Shown piece by piece: positions 36,695-44,965 of a stretch of 64,000 nt of DNA (positions within the stretch are counted from its first letter, which is position 1; each line of letters begins with the position of its first letter). This DNA is from Sphingobium yanoikuyae (GTDB lineage Bacteria > Pseudomonadota > Alphaproteobacteria > Sphingomonadales > Sphingomonadaceae). The DNA lies in assembly GCF_034424525.1 (NCBI RefSeq), contig NZ_CP139979.1, positions 4,611,501 to 4,675,500 of the forward strand, given 5' to 3'. Under the pieces are notes generated by a model. It made no database searches. It worked only from the letters and a program-made list of their open reading frames with translations, and was not told where the DNA came from. The translations under genes and the position numbers were made by a program.

Positions 36695-36877
36695 ATGCCT
36701 GCAACCTCCAAGGCGCAGCAAAAGGCGGCCGGTGCCGCTCTTGCCGCCAAGCGCGGCGATCAACCCAAATCGAAGTTGCGCGGCGCTTCAAAGCAAATGG
36801 AAGAGTCGATGACCGAGAAGCAGCTCGAGGAATTTGCGAGCATAGCTCGCAAGAAGCTGCCCGCCAAGAAAGGCTGA
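36695..36877 (+). CDS. DUF3008 family small protein
   Basis: A 60-residue, very basic protein beginning MPATSKAQQKAAGAALAAKR, with GASKQM and MTEKQLEEFAS motifs, the pattern of DUF3008. Probably nucleic-acid-associated or stress-related; unproven. The stop is 2 bases before the trxC start, so the two are co-translated. Confidence 0.85.
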   Translation: MPATSKAQQKAAGAALAAKRGDQPKSKLRGASKQMEESMTEKQLEEFASIARKKLPAKKG

Positions 36878-36879
36878 CA

Positions 36880-37335
36880 TTGGCCGGTAACGACAACCAG
36901 GCGCTGATCATTGCCTGCCCGATGTGCGCGGTGCTCAATCGCGTGCCATCGTCAAAATTGGGTGTCGGCGGGAAATGCGGCAAATGCGGTGGCGATCTCT
37001 TCGCGGCGGCGCCGGTCGCACTAAGCACCAGTAATTTCGATGCGCACGCCTTGCGATCCGATATCCCGTTGCTGGTGGATTTCTGGGCAGACTGGTGCGG
37101 ACCTTGCCGGCAGATGGCGCCAGCCTTTGCTGCGGCCGCTCCGCAACTGGAGCCCTGGTTGCGGCTCGGCAAACTCGATACGCAGGCCGACCAGGCAATT
37201 GCGGCGCGCTATGCTATCCGGACGATCCCGACAATGCTGATTTTGAAAAAGGGCAAGGAGATTGCCCGAGAATCAGGCGCAATGCCGGTACAGGCAATTG
37301 TCCAATGGGCACGGCAAGCTTTGCGTCCGGGCTGA
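36880..37335 (+). CDS. trxC: thioredoxin 2 (TrxC)
   Basis: A 151-residue thioredoxin with an N-terminal zinc domain (IIACPMCAVLNRVPSSKL, GGKCGKCGG) and a classic active site WADWCGPCRQMAP near residue 70, followed by the cis-proline IRTIPTMLI. It reduces disulfides in the cytoplasm under oxidative stress. The start is TTG 36880, as the zinc cysteines lie upstream of any ATG and only two bases separate it from the DUF3008 stop. Confidence 0.92.
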   Translation: MAGNDNQALIIACPMCAVLNRVPSSKLGVGGKCGKCGGDLFAAAPVALSTSNFDAHALRSDIPLLVDFWADWCGPCRQMAPAFAAAAPQLEPWLRLGKLDTQADQAIAARYAIRTIPTMLILKKGKEIARESGAMPVQAIVQWARQALRPG

Positions 37336-37510
37336 CGGCGCGATCCACTTGTGCCTCGGTTATCATAAAGACCGTGCGGGCGAAGATATTGATGGCGGGT
37401 AAAGTCGACAAAACTGCGGCTCGGTCAGAGCCTGGACGCAAAGCCGGCAGCGCCCGATTTCTTCCGTGTAGATGTCTGCTACCGAGGGCCTGTCCTGCGC
37501 CCCGTCAATA

Positions 37511-37539
37511 GGCCCCCGCCAGACATGCTGGCAGGGGCC
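37511..37539. other. strong hairpin of unknown role
   Basis: GGCCCCCGCCAG-acatg-CTGGCAGGGGCC forms a 12-bp stem with one mismatch. No T run on either strand. It lies between the convergent trxC and DUF4142 genes and may be a Rho-independent-like or stabilising structure. Confidence 0.4.
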
Positions 37540-37625
37540 ATGAGGCCCAGGCCATGGAGAGATGTCGCTACGGCGTCTCTTCATTGTCCGAAAAGATATG
37601 CACGGCGTGCGAAGGCGGCATCACG

Positions 37626-38234
37626 TCAGTCCTTGTCGAGCGCCTTGGCACTCGAGAGATGCTTTTCGACCACAGGCGCTATTTCCCCAGCTGCCTGCTT
37701 GAGCGAGGCGATCGTGCCGTCCGCAGCATATTTGCGCATCAGCTCAAGAGCGTCTTCATGGGCATCGACTTGGCCATCAATATATTCCTTGTCGAACTCA
37801 GTGCCCTTGAGTGCCTTCAACTCCGCGAGATCCTCCGACTGATCTTTGGTCAGCGTGGCATTGGGCGTTATCGCGGGACTGGCCGTCTTGGCTGCGGCCT
37901 TGATCTTGGCGGTCGAATCCGAGTGGGCGGCGACCATCATCCTGGCAAATTCCTTCACCTCAGGAGATTGGGCATTTGTTGCCGCCAGCTTTGCGGCTTC
38001 GATCTCGAAGGCGTCGCTCTTGGCGGCCGCGTCCGCAAATTCCTGGCCCGTCGGCGTCGTCATGAGAGCCTGCTGGGCATTGTCGATTGCGTTGCCGGTG
38101 GAATTGACGGCCCCTGAAACGGCGGCGCCGGTATCGTTCAATGCGTTGTCGGCCTTTTCTTCCACTTTCGGGCTGCAAGCACCAAGCGCGAGGGCCGCTA
38201 TCGGTGCGACGCTCATCCACAGATGATTTTTCAT
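37626..38234 (-). CDS. DUF4142 domain-containing lipoprotein
   Basis: A 202-residue protein with a lipoprotein signal (APIAALALGACSPK, lipobox LGAC near residue 18), an Ala/Asn-rich spacer, and a DUF4142 four-helix bundle (EFADAAAKSDAFEIEAAKLA, VKEFARMMVAAHSDSTAKI, GTEFDKEYIDGQVDAHEDAL). Members are ferritin-like periplasmic proteins of unknown function. GAGGAGG precedes ATG 38234. A perfect EcfG promoter lies 27 bases upstream of the start codon, so it is a likely general-stress gene. Confidence 0.9.
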   Translation of the reverse strand: MKNHLWMSVAPIAALALGACSPKVEEKADNALNDTGAAVSGAVNSTGNAIDNAQQALMTTPTGQEFADAAAKSDAFEIEAAKLAATNAQSPEVKEFARMMVAAHSDSTAKIKAAAKTASPAITPNATLTKDQSEDLAELKALKGTEFDKEYIDGQVDAHEDALELMRKYAADGTIASLKQAAGEIAPVVEKHLSSAKALDKD

Positions 38235-38261
38235 GACATCCTCCTCTTTGGATGTCGCTCG

Positions 38262-38287
38262 AACGTCCGATAGCCGACCGCCGTTCC
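38262..38287 (-). promoter_or_regulatory. EcfG-type promoter of the DUF4142 gene
   Basis: On the minus strand: GGAAC, 17 bases, CGTT, a perfect consensus 27 bases from the start codon. Confidence 0.7.
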
Positions 38288-38386
38288 GCTGACGGGGGCG
38301 ATTCAAAGCATGTTTTGAAAATCCCGGAAAATCGATCTGCTCACTGCGAGGCGCAGCAGAGATCACGCCATGTTCAATGGCGCGAC

Positions 38387-38422
38387 AAAATAAAAGCCCG
38401 CCCGGTTTGCGCCGGGCGGGCA
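38387..38422 (-). terminator. intrinsic terminator on the minus strand
   Basis: GCCCGCCCGG / CCGGGCGGGC forms a 10-bp stem followed on the minus strand by CTTTTATTTT. It must end a short minus-strand transcript that starts between about 38440 and 38640. Confidence 0.75.
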
Positions 38423-38448
38423 GTAGCAGGCTAAAAGCCTCGGGTCGC

Positions 38449-38538
38449 TCATGAGCAGATACAAGCTTGCAAGCGAGTCGCCTTGTAAGAATCCGACAAG
38501 TCTTGGATACTTTCCGTTAGGGAATGCTTGTCTTTCAT
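38449..38538 (-). CDS. candidate 29-residue peptide before the terminator
   Basis: The frame MKDKHSLTESIQDLSDSYKA... (29 aa) has an AAGGCGGG-like site upstream and ends about 26 bases before the terminator stem. The unit could equally be a non-coding small RNA. Confidence 0.25.
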   Translation of the reverse strand: MKDKHSLTESIQDLSDSYKATRLQACICS

Positions 38539-38648
38539 GCGTCAGCCCGCCTTGCCGGAAAACGGCGCTCCCAGCGATGCGCCAGGAACTTGCCGGTCCC
38601 AAGATCAATTGATGCGCTCAATAGTGGCAAGGCTGAGGCTTCCCAACC

Positions 38649-39083
38649 ATGAAGATTTTCACCATCGGCTATGAGGGGGTGACCCAGGAGCAACTGATCG
38701 ACGCGCTGAGAGCGGCTGGCGTTGAAGTCCTGGCAGATGTACGGGCCCTACCCCTGTCGCGCCGCCCGGGATTTTCGAAGAATATCCTAGCGGCCGGTCT
38801 GCGAGAGGCTGGCATCGACTATGTTGGTTTCAAGGCACTTGGGACCCCTGCGGCAGGTCGCGAAGCGGCGCGCAAGAGGCAGCACGCGCGGCTGGCGGAA
38901 ATCTATTCAGGTCAGCTCGAACTGCCCGAGGCAATTGTCCAGGCAGCGCAACTGGTCGAACTGGCAAAGGGGCGTCCTACCGCCTTGCTTTGCTTCGAGC
39001 GCGATCCGGCAGGCTGCCATCGGACCTTGCTGCTCGATGCCGTCCTACCACAGGCTGATCGTGTCGACCTCTATCCGGGCTGA
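38649..39083 (+). CDS. DUF488 domain-containing protein
   Basis: A 144-residue protein with the DUF488 opening MKIFTIGYEGVTQEQLIDAL, the DVRALPLSRRPGFSK motif near residue 32 and CFERDPAGCHRTLL near residue 115. The two cysteines and a histidine in the last motif are typical and may bind a metal or nucleotide. Function unknown. Single gene, start well supported by homology. Confidence 0.9.
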   Translation: MKIFTIGYEGVTQEQLIDALRAAGVEVLADVRALPLSRRPGFSKNILAAGLREAGIDYVGFKALGTPAAGREAARKRQHARLAEIYSGQLELPEAIVQAAQLVELAKGRPTALLCFERDPAGCHRTLLLDAVLPQADRVDLYPG

Positions 39084-39215
39084 TGGCCGGATCTGCTGTG
39101 AGAACCCCGCCGGCGCGATGTGGCGTAAGCTACGGCGGCCCGGTGCGGCGCCGAATTTTCGAGATTATCCTATTCGATTTCGGGAACCCCAGCGGACGGG
39201 CGACCTTATAGCGGC

Positions 39216-39509
39216 ATGCGCACCGCATCATCCCTGTCCCTGACATTTGATTGCTGGAGCCTTGGGCTTGAGGCTTGGTCCGTCATTGGCATGCGGCTTC
39301 CCCGCCTGATGTCCGGAAACGCTTTAGCCATGGCCGAAGCGCAGTTGATGGTCAGAGAGAAGATGGAGGCAGCAGCGCTGCTCCAGTGGAAGTTCATGAC
39401 CGGTAGCCTTGGCGCCTCGGCCCCTGCGATAATGAGCGCATCAGTTACCCATTATCGCAAGGCGGTTCGCAAGAATCGGCGGCGATTGGCGCGGCCGGCC
39501 AGAAAATGA
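39216..39509 (+). CDS. hypothetical helical protein
   Basis: A 97-residue protein with LEAWSVIGMRLPRLMSGNAL, an amphipathic helix AMAEAQLMVREKMEAAALL and a basic tail YRKAVRKNRRRLARPARK. It resembles short phasin-like helical proteins common in sphingomonads, without a firm match. Weak ribosome binding site. Confidence 0.5.
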   Translation: MRTASSLSLTFDCWSLGLEAWSVIGMRLPRLMSGNALAMAEAQLMVREKMEAAALLQWKFMTGSLGASAPAIMSASVTHYRKAVRKNRRRLARPARK

Positions 39510-39605
39510 GAGTGCGGCGGTATTTTTTGCAATCAGTATGAAGTGCGCTCGACCACCGCTGGCATGTTTGGCAAAACGCTCCCTCCCCCAGCGAAAGAGG
39601 ATGCC

Positions 39606-39881
39606 ATGACTGGAAATGAACTGATCGAAGCCGTTGCTGTCCAGCAGGGCGTCACCAAATCGGACGTGAAGAAGATTATCGACGCAGCCTTGGCCATTAT
39701 TGCGGACGAAGCAGCCGAGGGCGAAGATGTCTCGATTGCAGGCTTCGGCAAGTTCAAGGTGAAGCAGAGCGCGGCCCGAGAGGGCAAGAATCCCCGGACG
39801 GGCGAACCGATGACGATCCCGGCATCGCGCAAGGTCGGTTTCCAACCGGCCAAGGCGCTCAAGGACAAGGTCAATAGCTGA
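39606..39881 (+). CDS. HU family DNA-binding protein
   Basis: A 91-residue histone-like protein. The body has LIEAVAVQQGVTKSDVKKII and VSIAGFGKFKVKQSAAREGK, and the DNA-binding arm NPRTGEPMTIPASRKVGFQP contains the conserved Pro that intercalates. AAAGAGG precedes ATG 39606. It bends DNA and organises the nucleoid, and as a mobile-element copy may help recombination. Confidence 0.95.
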   Translation: MTGNELIEAVAVQQGVTKSDVKKIIDAALAIIADEAAEGEDVSIAGFGKFKVKQSAAREGKNPRTGEPMTIPASRKVGFQPAKALKDKVNS

Positions 39882-39898
39882 TAGCAGGCGCCCCGGCA

Positions 39899-40423
39899 TT
39901 ATGAAGCGGCGCGACAGTTTTCGTCCGTAATCAACGACCGCGGTGCGCCCTGTATCGGCACGTACTGATAGGACTTCCGGCGAAAGGCTGGCAATGCTGG
40001 TTCCAGCGCGCGCTGGATGATGTTGGACCTCGCAACGGGCGGGGCAAGGACAGTTCCGGCTGGAGCGGGATAAGGTCTTGCCCCGCCAGCCTTGAGGCGG
40101 GTCGCTTCGCTCTGAAAGGCAGGCGGGGCATCCAGCAGATTGGCGCAGTCCTTGCCGCCCCGTTGGATAGATTTGACTGTTAACAGCGAAATCTGAATGA
40201 AATCTGCAATGGCCTGAGGCCATCGAGTCAACCTCAGCCGGCCACCCACTGCAGGCAGGCTGAGGTCAACCGAGAGGGTCGAAAAACCCTGCACCGGTTG
40301 ATGCAGGGCCAGTCGGGTCGCGCAAGCCGCGGAGACTTGCAGGGGGATAACTGCTTGGTCGATCATTGTTTCCACGAAATAATGACGCAATCGAAATTTA
40401 TCCGCGATGTGCTTTGCCACCAT
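39899..40423 (-). CDS. hypothetical protein, weakly supported
   Basis: A 174-codon frame with balanced codon use and an ending LPAFRRKSYQYVPIQGAPRS that looks protein-like. No domain recognised and no clear ribosome binding site. It is convergent with the HU gene. Could be a decayed mobile-element protein. Confidence 0.3.
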   Translation of the reverse strand: MVAKHIADKFRLRHYFVETMIDQAVIPLQVSAACATRLALHQPVQGFSTLSVDLSLPAVGGRLRLTRWPQAIADFIQISLLTVKSIQRGGKDCANLLDAPPAFQSEATRLKAGGARPYPAPAGTVLAPPVARSNIIQRALEPALPAFRRKSYQYVPIQGAPRSLITDENCRAAS

Positions 40424-40489
40424 AGCTGGCCCGAGTCGGGAAAGGCGAAATATGCGGGATCAGGTCGGGAACAGAATGGCTTGAGGGAA

Positions 40490-40520
40490 GGCCGCCGCGC
40501 GCGGCGGCCGCGATTTTTTT
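40490..40520 (+). terminator. intrinsic terminator
   Basis: The 20-bp perfect palindrome GGCCGCCGCGCGCGGCGGCC at 40490-40509 is followed by GCGATTTTTTT. The plus-strand transcript it ends has no convincing gene (only an 10-codon frame at 40452-40484), so a small RNA is possible. Confidence 0.7.
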
Positions 40521-41215
40521 CTGGGCGCGTCAAGCCATGGGCAGCGTTTTTGCTGCCCATGGCCATTTGATCAGGCTGTGCTGGCCGTCGATCTTGGACG
40601 AGCGGCAGGCGACTCGACCTTGCAGGCGCCGTGACGCGCCGTGCTGATCCCGCCCAAACCACCGGCAGGGCGGGAATTAGGGGGGGCGGCAGGGTGCGAG
40701 CGGAAAGGCGCGCTCGAGCGGGCGTCGGCACCGTCAGGGCGCAATGGCAATGGAGCAGCTGCGCAGCAGGTTGCCACCGGTCGCGACGCGCCTAGCAGGG
40801 AGCGCCGGCCACTCCCGATTTTGAGAGGAAGCGGCCAGACCTACGCCGCCGCGCAGGCGCGGCGTCCGCAGCCCCCTTTCCTTGCCACCGGGATCGTGAC
40901 CGCGAGGCATGAGATCATGAGGGTCTGGCTCGAGATCGGGAAAGCGAAATGAAGCTTGGCCGGCGATGGCCAAGCCGCCATCGATCGCCTGTCACATCAT
41001 TGTCACAAAGCATCTTGAAACCGGCGGTCATTCGGGCAGAGTTGCGCCACGGACCAGGAGAGTCCTCCCGCTTCGGGAACAGAGGTTGCAGCCAAAGGCA
41101 GACAGAAACGCTCGCGGCGCGGCGTGAGGGACGTCGCCAACGGCCCGAGCCAGGAAAAGGGCGCCTTCATGACGTAACGGGTTGGGCCCGTCGGCATGGG
41201 CGCAGATCCCAAGTC
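40521..41215. other. 695 bp without a supported gene
   Basis: GC-rich sequence before luxR. A motif TCGGGAAAGGCGAAATATG near 40436 recurs as TCGGGAAAGCGAAATGAAG near 40935, hinting at a partial duplication. The luxR frame stays open from 40949, but its first 89 codons are not protein-like. Confidence 0.4.
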
Positions 41216-41968
41216 ATGAATCAGGAACAGATAGAGTCGCTCAGCAAGACCATTCTTCGTGCCCTGTCCGCAGACGCCCTTCATGAGGCGATGGACAGGA
41301 TCGCCATAGCGCTAGGGTTTGACCGCTTTGCCCTCAGCGTCGACGTCGGCCTTGGCGGACATTCGGGCACATCAATGCTTGTGCACAGCTACCCGGCCAG
41401 CTGGGCGGATATCTGTATCGGCTTCAACCTCGCCCAGACCGATCCGGTCCGAAGAGCCGGCGAAAGCAGTTTGTCGGGCTTTCGATGGCGCGAAATCGAA
41501 CATCTCATACCGATTACGCCGATCGAGCGGGTCACCTTCGAGACCGGGCGCAAACATGGCATGGTCGACGGCTTCACCGTCCCGCGTCACCTGCCCGGTA
41601 CGGTCACAGGCAGTTGCACCTTCGTCACCGCCACAGAACGCCCGCTCCCTGAGAGGATGCTCATCATCGCTGACATATTGGGCGCCATTGCCATCGCCCA
41701 GGCGAGCCGGTTGTCGGGGTGGCGGCGCCCCATCAAGAAACCGCGCCTCACCGACCGGCAACGCGACTGCGTGCTCTGGGCGGCGCGGGGCAAGACCAAC
41801 TGGGAGATCGGTCGGATATTGGGCATCAGCAAGGAGACGGTGATCCAGCATCTTAAGGAAGCGCGCGACCGCTATGATACGAGCAACCGCGCCTCGCTCA
41901 TCCTTTATGCCCTGTTCGACGGGCTGATCAGCTTTTCCGACATATTCCGCTGGCGCGAGCGGGTCTGA
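41216..41968 (+). CDS. LuxR family quorum-sensing regulator
   Basis: A 250-residue regulator. The autoinducer-binding domain at about residues 15-165 has YPASWADICIGFNLAQTDPV, with the Trp/Asp/Pro pattern of acyl-homoserine-lactone receptors. The GerE-type helix-turn-helix at about 180-240 has LTDRQRDCVLWAARGKTNWE and IGRILGISKETVIQHLKEAR. It would bind an AHL signal and activate target genes, probably the luxI-phyH operon 114 bases downstream. No lux box was found by eye. Confidence 0.9.
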   Translation: MNQEQIESLSKTILRALSADALHEAMDRIAIALGFDRFALSVDVGLGGHSGTSMLVHSYPASWADICIGFNLAQTDPVRRAGESSLSGFRWREIEHLIPITPIERVTFETGRKHGMVDGFTVPRHLPGTVTGSCTFVTATERPLPERMLIIADILGAIAIAQASRLSGWRRPIKKPRLTDRQRDCVLWAARGKTNWEIGRILGISKETVIQHLKEARDRYDTSNRASLILYALFDGLISFSDIFRWRERV

Positions 41969-41974
41969 TCGACC

Positions 41975-42003
41975 GCACCGCCGCGCGATGCGCGCGGCGG
42001 TGC
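41975..42003 (+). terminator. hairpin, possible terminator between luxR and luxI
   Basis: A 12-bp perfect stem GCACCGCCGCGC / GCGCGGCGGTGC with a 5-base loop lies 6 bases after the luxR stop. No T run follows. Confidence 0.5.
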
Positions 42004-42082
42004 CATCCCCCTTTCTGGGTATAGGCGGGGTCGGGCTGCGATGATGTCATGCGTGCATGTTCAATCATGACAGGAACAGCAC

Positions 42083-42709
42083 ATGGCTTCCCCGATCATC
42101 CGGGACCCGCATATCGACGAGGATATGGTGCTCCGCGCCATGTTCGAAGCGCGCAAGCGGGTCTTCATCGACCTGCTCAAATGGGATCTTCCGGTGCTGG
42201 CCGACCGCTATGAGGTTGACCATTTCGACACGCCAGACGCGCAATATCTGGTGCTGACCGATACGGAATTGCATCATCGCGCCTCAACACGGCTGCTGTA
42301 GACAAACCGGCCCCATATCCTCGCGGACATCTTCCCGCATCTGTGCGCTGGTCCGGTCCCGACCGGCGACCATGTCCGGGAGATCACCCGTTTCTGCCTT
42401 GATCGCGACCTCAGGGCCGCTGAGCGGCTTGACGCGCGCAACCAGCTCGTGATCGCGCTTGTCGATCATGCCCTGGCCAATGGCATCGGCTCCTACACCG
42501 GCGTCGCCGAGCGCTCGTGGTTCGCGCAGGTCGCGACATTCGGCTGGCGATGCGAAGCGCTGGGCCAGCCGGTTCGGCATAGAGATCAGTTCCTCATCGC
42601 CCTGCACATCCATATCGATGCAAGCACGCCGTCCATGCTTGAACGGGCGGGGATCCATGCCTCGCTTCAATATCAGCTGAGCGCCCCACGCCATGGGAGG
42701 CGCGCATGA
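42083..42709 (+). pseudogene. acyl-homoserine-lactone synthase (LuxI) with in-frame amber codon
   Basis: The frame encodes a full LuxI-type enzyme of 208 codons: FEARKRVFIDLLKWDLPVLA near residue 24, DHFDTPDAQYLVL near residue 50, then HRASTRLL-stop-TNRPHIL..., EITRFCLDRDLRAAERLDAR, YTGVAERSWFAQVATFGWRC and an intact C-terminus. Codon 73 (42299-42301) is TAG, where related enzymes have Pro or Gln. Reading frame and conserved residues on both sides are otherwise perfect, so the stop is recent or is read through. Its stop overlaps the phyH start (ATGA). Without readthrough no AHL would be made from this gene. Confidence 0.85.
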
Positions 42710-43578
42710 TGCGCCTACAGGCTTGGGACATCAGCATGCGGGAGACGCTGCTGCGAGACGGCTACTGCGTCATCGAGGATGCGCTGCCGCCAGACGTCAT
42801 CCATGCGCTCAATGCAGATCTTGAACCCAGTTTCGCCGCCACCCCGCTCTGCCAGGGACGCTTCTATGGCGAGAGGACCAGGCGCTTTGGCGGCCTGCTC
42901 AAGCGCTCGCGCGACGCGCAGGCGCTCGTCCTCAACCCGGTCATCATGGACCTGGTCGAGGCCGTGCTGAAGCCCGCCTGCGACCGGATCCAGCTCAATG
43001 TCATGCAGGCGATCGAGATACTGCCCGGCCCAGCCCAGCAATTGCCGCATCGCGATCATAGCATGTGGCAGGGTGCCAAGGGGGCGCATGAATATCTTGT
43101 CAATGTGATCTGGCCGCTCGATGCCTTCTCCCGCGAAAATGTTGCGACACTTGTCTACCCCGGCAGCCATGGCGAAGCCGGCATGGCCAGGGCTGGACAG
43201 GAGGAACCCATCGTCGCCCAATGCCCGGCGGGCAGCGCGATCTGCTTTCTTGGCTCGACGGCCCATGGTGCAGGCGCCAATATCAGCCAGAGCGCCAGGC
43301 GTGCCATCGTGGTCGGATACTGCCTTGGTTGGCTCAAGCCCTATGAGAATCATTGGCTCGCCTATCCGCCTGCAGTGGCCAGACATTTCAGTCCCGAACT
43401 TGCGGCGCTGGTCGGCTATGCCCAGCATCGCCCCAATCTGGGCAATTATGAAGGTCAGTGCCCGTCGATCCTGCTCGGTGACAATCTGCCCGACCATGTC
43501 GGTGCGATCGATGCGCTGCGGCCCGATCAGGAGGCGCTGCTGGCCGCGTATTTGGAAAGCGCTGGAGAAAAGGCATGA
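42706..43578 (+). CDS. phytanoyl-CoA dioxygenase family protein
   Basis: A 290-residue Fe(II)/2-oxoglutarate oxygenase. The iron site is formed by HRDHSMWQGAKG near residue 125 (His-x-Asp) and a distal His, probably in GSTAHGAGANIS near residue 190, followed by the Arg of the 2-oxoglutarate site. Sphingomonad luxI genes are often followed by such a phyH gene, so it may modify the signal or its acyl chain; this is inference. It overlaps luxI and gntR by 4 bases each, making an operon. Confidence 0.88.
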   Translation: MMRLQAWDISMRETLLRDGYCVIEDALPPDVIHALNADLEPSFAATPLCQGRFYGERTRRFGGLLKRSRDAQALVLNPVIMDLVEAVLKPACDRIQLNVMQAIEILPGPAQQLPHRDHSMWQGAKGAHEYLVNVIWPLDAFSRENVATLVYPGSHGEAGMARAGQEEPIVAQCPAGSAICFLGSTAHGAGANISQSARRAIVVGYCLGWLKPYENHWLAYPPAVARHFSPELAALVGYAQHRPNLGNYEGQCPSILLGDNLPDHVGAIDALRPDQEALLAAYLESAGEKA

Positions 43579-44174
43579 GCCCGGCCCATGTGCTCGAGCC
43601 CACCTATGATGCGCTGCGCCGGCGGCTGATTGCCGGTGCCTGGCCGTCGGGCTTTCGCCTCGAGGCGACCAAGCTGGCGATGGAGCTGGGCGTCAGCATC
43701 ACCCCTGTGCGCGACAGTCTCAGTCGCCTTTCGGGCGAGCGGCTGGTCCAGGCCACGGCAGGGATCGGCTTCCATGTGCCCCGTCTCGATGCCGCCGATA
43801 TCAGCCAGTTGCTCGACTGGCACCAGATGCTGCTCGGCATCGCGGTGCAGCGGCTCGAAACCAACCAGGCCGCGCTGACCATTCCCCATGGCCATAATGG
43901 CATCGCGGATCATAGCGCGATCCTGTTCGGTTCGATCGGCATGGCGGCCGGCAATGGCGAACTGGACCGGGCGGTCGCCAATGCGGCGGCGCGGCTTGGC
44001 CCCTATCGCCGTATGGAAACCGAATTGCTGGCCGACGCCCCAGCCGAAATCGAGCGGATCGACCAATTTGCGCACGCCGGGAGATGGCAGGCGCTCAAGG
44101 CGCTCCTGGAGCATTATCATGAACGCCGGCGCGCGATCGCGTCGCAATTGGCCCAGGCGGTTCGCGACAGCTGA
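43575..44174 (+). CDS. GntR family transcriptional regulator
   Basis: A 199-residue protein with an N-terminal winged helix (LEPTYDALRRRLIAGAWPSG, LAMELGVSITPVRDSLSRLS) and an FCD-like helical effector domain. Its overlap with phyH (ATGA) shows joint translation with the quorum-sensing operon. The ligand is unknown; a fatty or hydroxy acid would fit the phyH neighbour. Confidence 0.88.
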   Translation: MSPAHVLEPTYDALRRRLIAGAWPSGFRLEATKLAMELGVSITPVRDSLSRLSGERLVQATAGIGFHVPRLDAADISQLLDWHQMLLGIAVQRLETNQAALTIPHGHNGIADHSAILFGSIGMAAGNGELDRAVANAAARLGPYRRMETELLADAPAEIERIDQFAHAGRWQALKALLEHYHERRRAIASQLAQAVRDS

Positions 44175-44335
44175 TTGCGCGCAATCGACGGGGCCAAGGT
44201 CAAGGCCGGCACGATCATCCTCGCGTTTCCAATCCCGGCCCCGATCATCGCTGAAAAAGCGTTTGGAATTGCAACGCAATATCGCCTGAGGGAAGATGCC
44301 CCCACCCCGAAGGCCGAGAGGTTCCAGACGCACGC

Positions 44336-44905
44336 ATGACCGAGACGCAATTTGATCGGCTGACGCCTCGCGAGTGCCAATGCCTGCTGATGGTGCGCGA
44401 TCTCAAAAGTTCGGAGGATATTGCCCGCGCCCTCAATATCAGGCCCGGCACCGTCAACACCTATATCCGCGACGCGGTCGTCAAGCTGGGCGCGCGCGAC
44501 CGCCGGCATGCGGCCCTGCTCTATGCCGAGCATCTGGCCCGGATCGTGCCGCCATCTACCACTAGCGCCCCCGAGAAAATAGGGGGCGATTTGATAGGTC
44601 TAGCCGATCAGGCCGATCCTGCAGCAGCTGTGCCACACGCCCAGAACGCCATCGATCGGTCCAGGCCGGAGGATGGTCTTGAGGGCGAGAGGCGGTCCGT
44701 CACCCCGCCTCGCGGGCAGGTCAATCTCGGCCTGCTCGTGCGGGAAATTCTCGATGGAACGAGACCGGACGGGATGACGCTGGTTACGCGGTCGCTTCTC
44801 ACTCTGGCGGTCGCGATCGCGATCGGCTTCTGCTTCTTCGCGATCAGCGCTGGCCTAGGCATGCTATTCAGCATTGCCGATTTTCTCCGCCGCCTCTCCC
44901 ACTGA
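44336..44905 (+). CDS. LuxR-type helix-turn-helix protein with C-terminal membrane helix
   Basis: A 189-residue protein: GerE-like helix-turn-helix at residues 8-60 (LTPRECQCLLMVRDLKSSED, IRPGTVNTYIRDAVVKLGAR), a disordered middle, and a C-terminal hydrophobic helix (LLTLAVAIAIGFCFFAISAG). A membrane-anchored regulator without a sensor domain is unusual; such genes are found on sphingomonad mobile elements. No partner is known. Confidence 0.75.
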   Translation: MTETQFDRLTPRECQCLLMVRDLKSSEDIARALNIRPGTVNTYIRDAVVKLGARDRRHAALLYAEHLARIVPPSTTSAPEKIGGDLIGLADQADPAAAVPHAQNAIDRSRPEDGLEGERRSVTPPRGQVNLGLLVREILDGTRPDGMTLVTRSLLTLAVAIAIGFCFFAISAGLGMLFSIADFLRRLSH

Positions 44906-44965
44906 GCCTTCCCCACACCGGCATCACAGCAGGTGCGCCACGATACTGGCGCGAGGAGAATGCGC

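Noticed and set aside
37363..37584. A 73-codon minus-strand frame between trxC and DUF4142
   Set aside because: Rich in Cys, Pro and Arg, no ribosome site, no family; the hairpin at 37511 explains part of the pattern.
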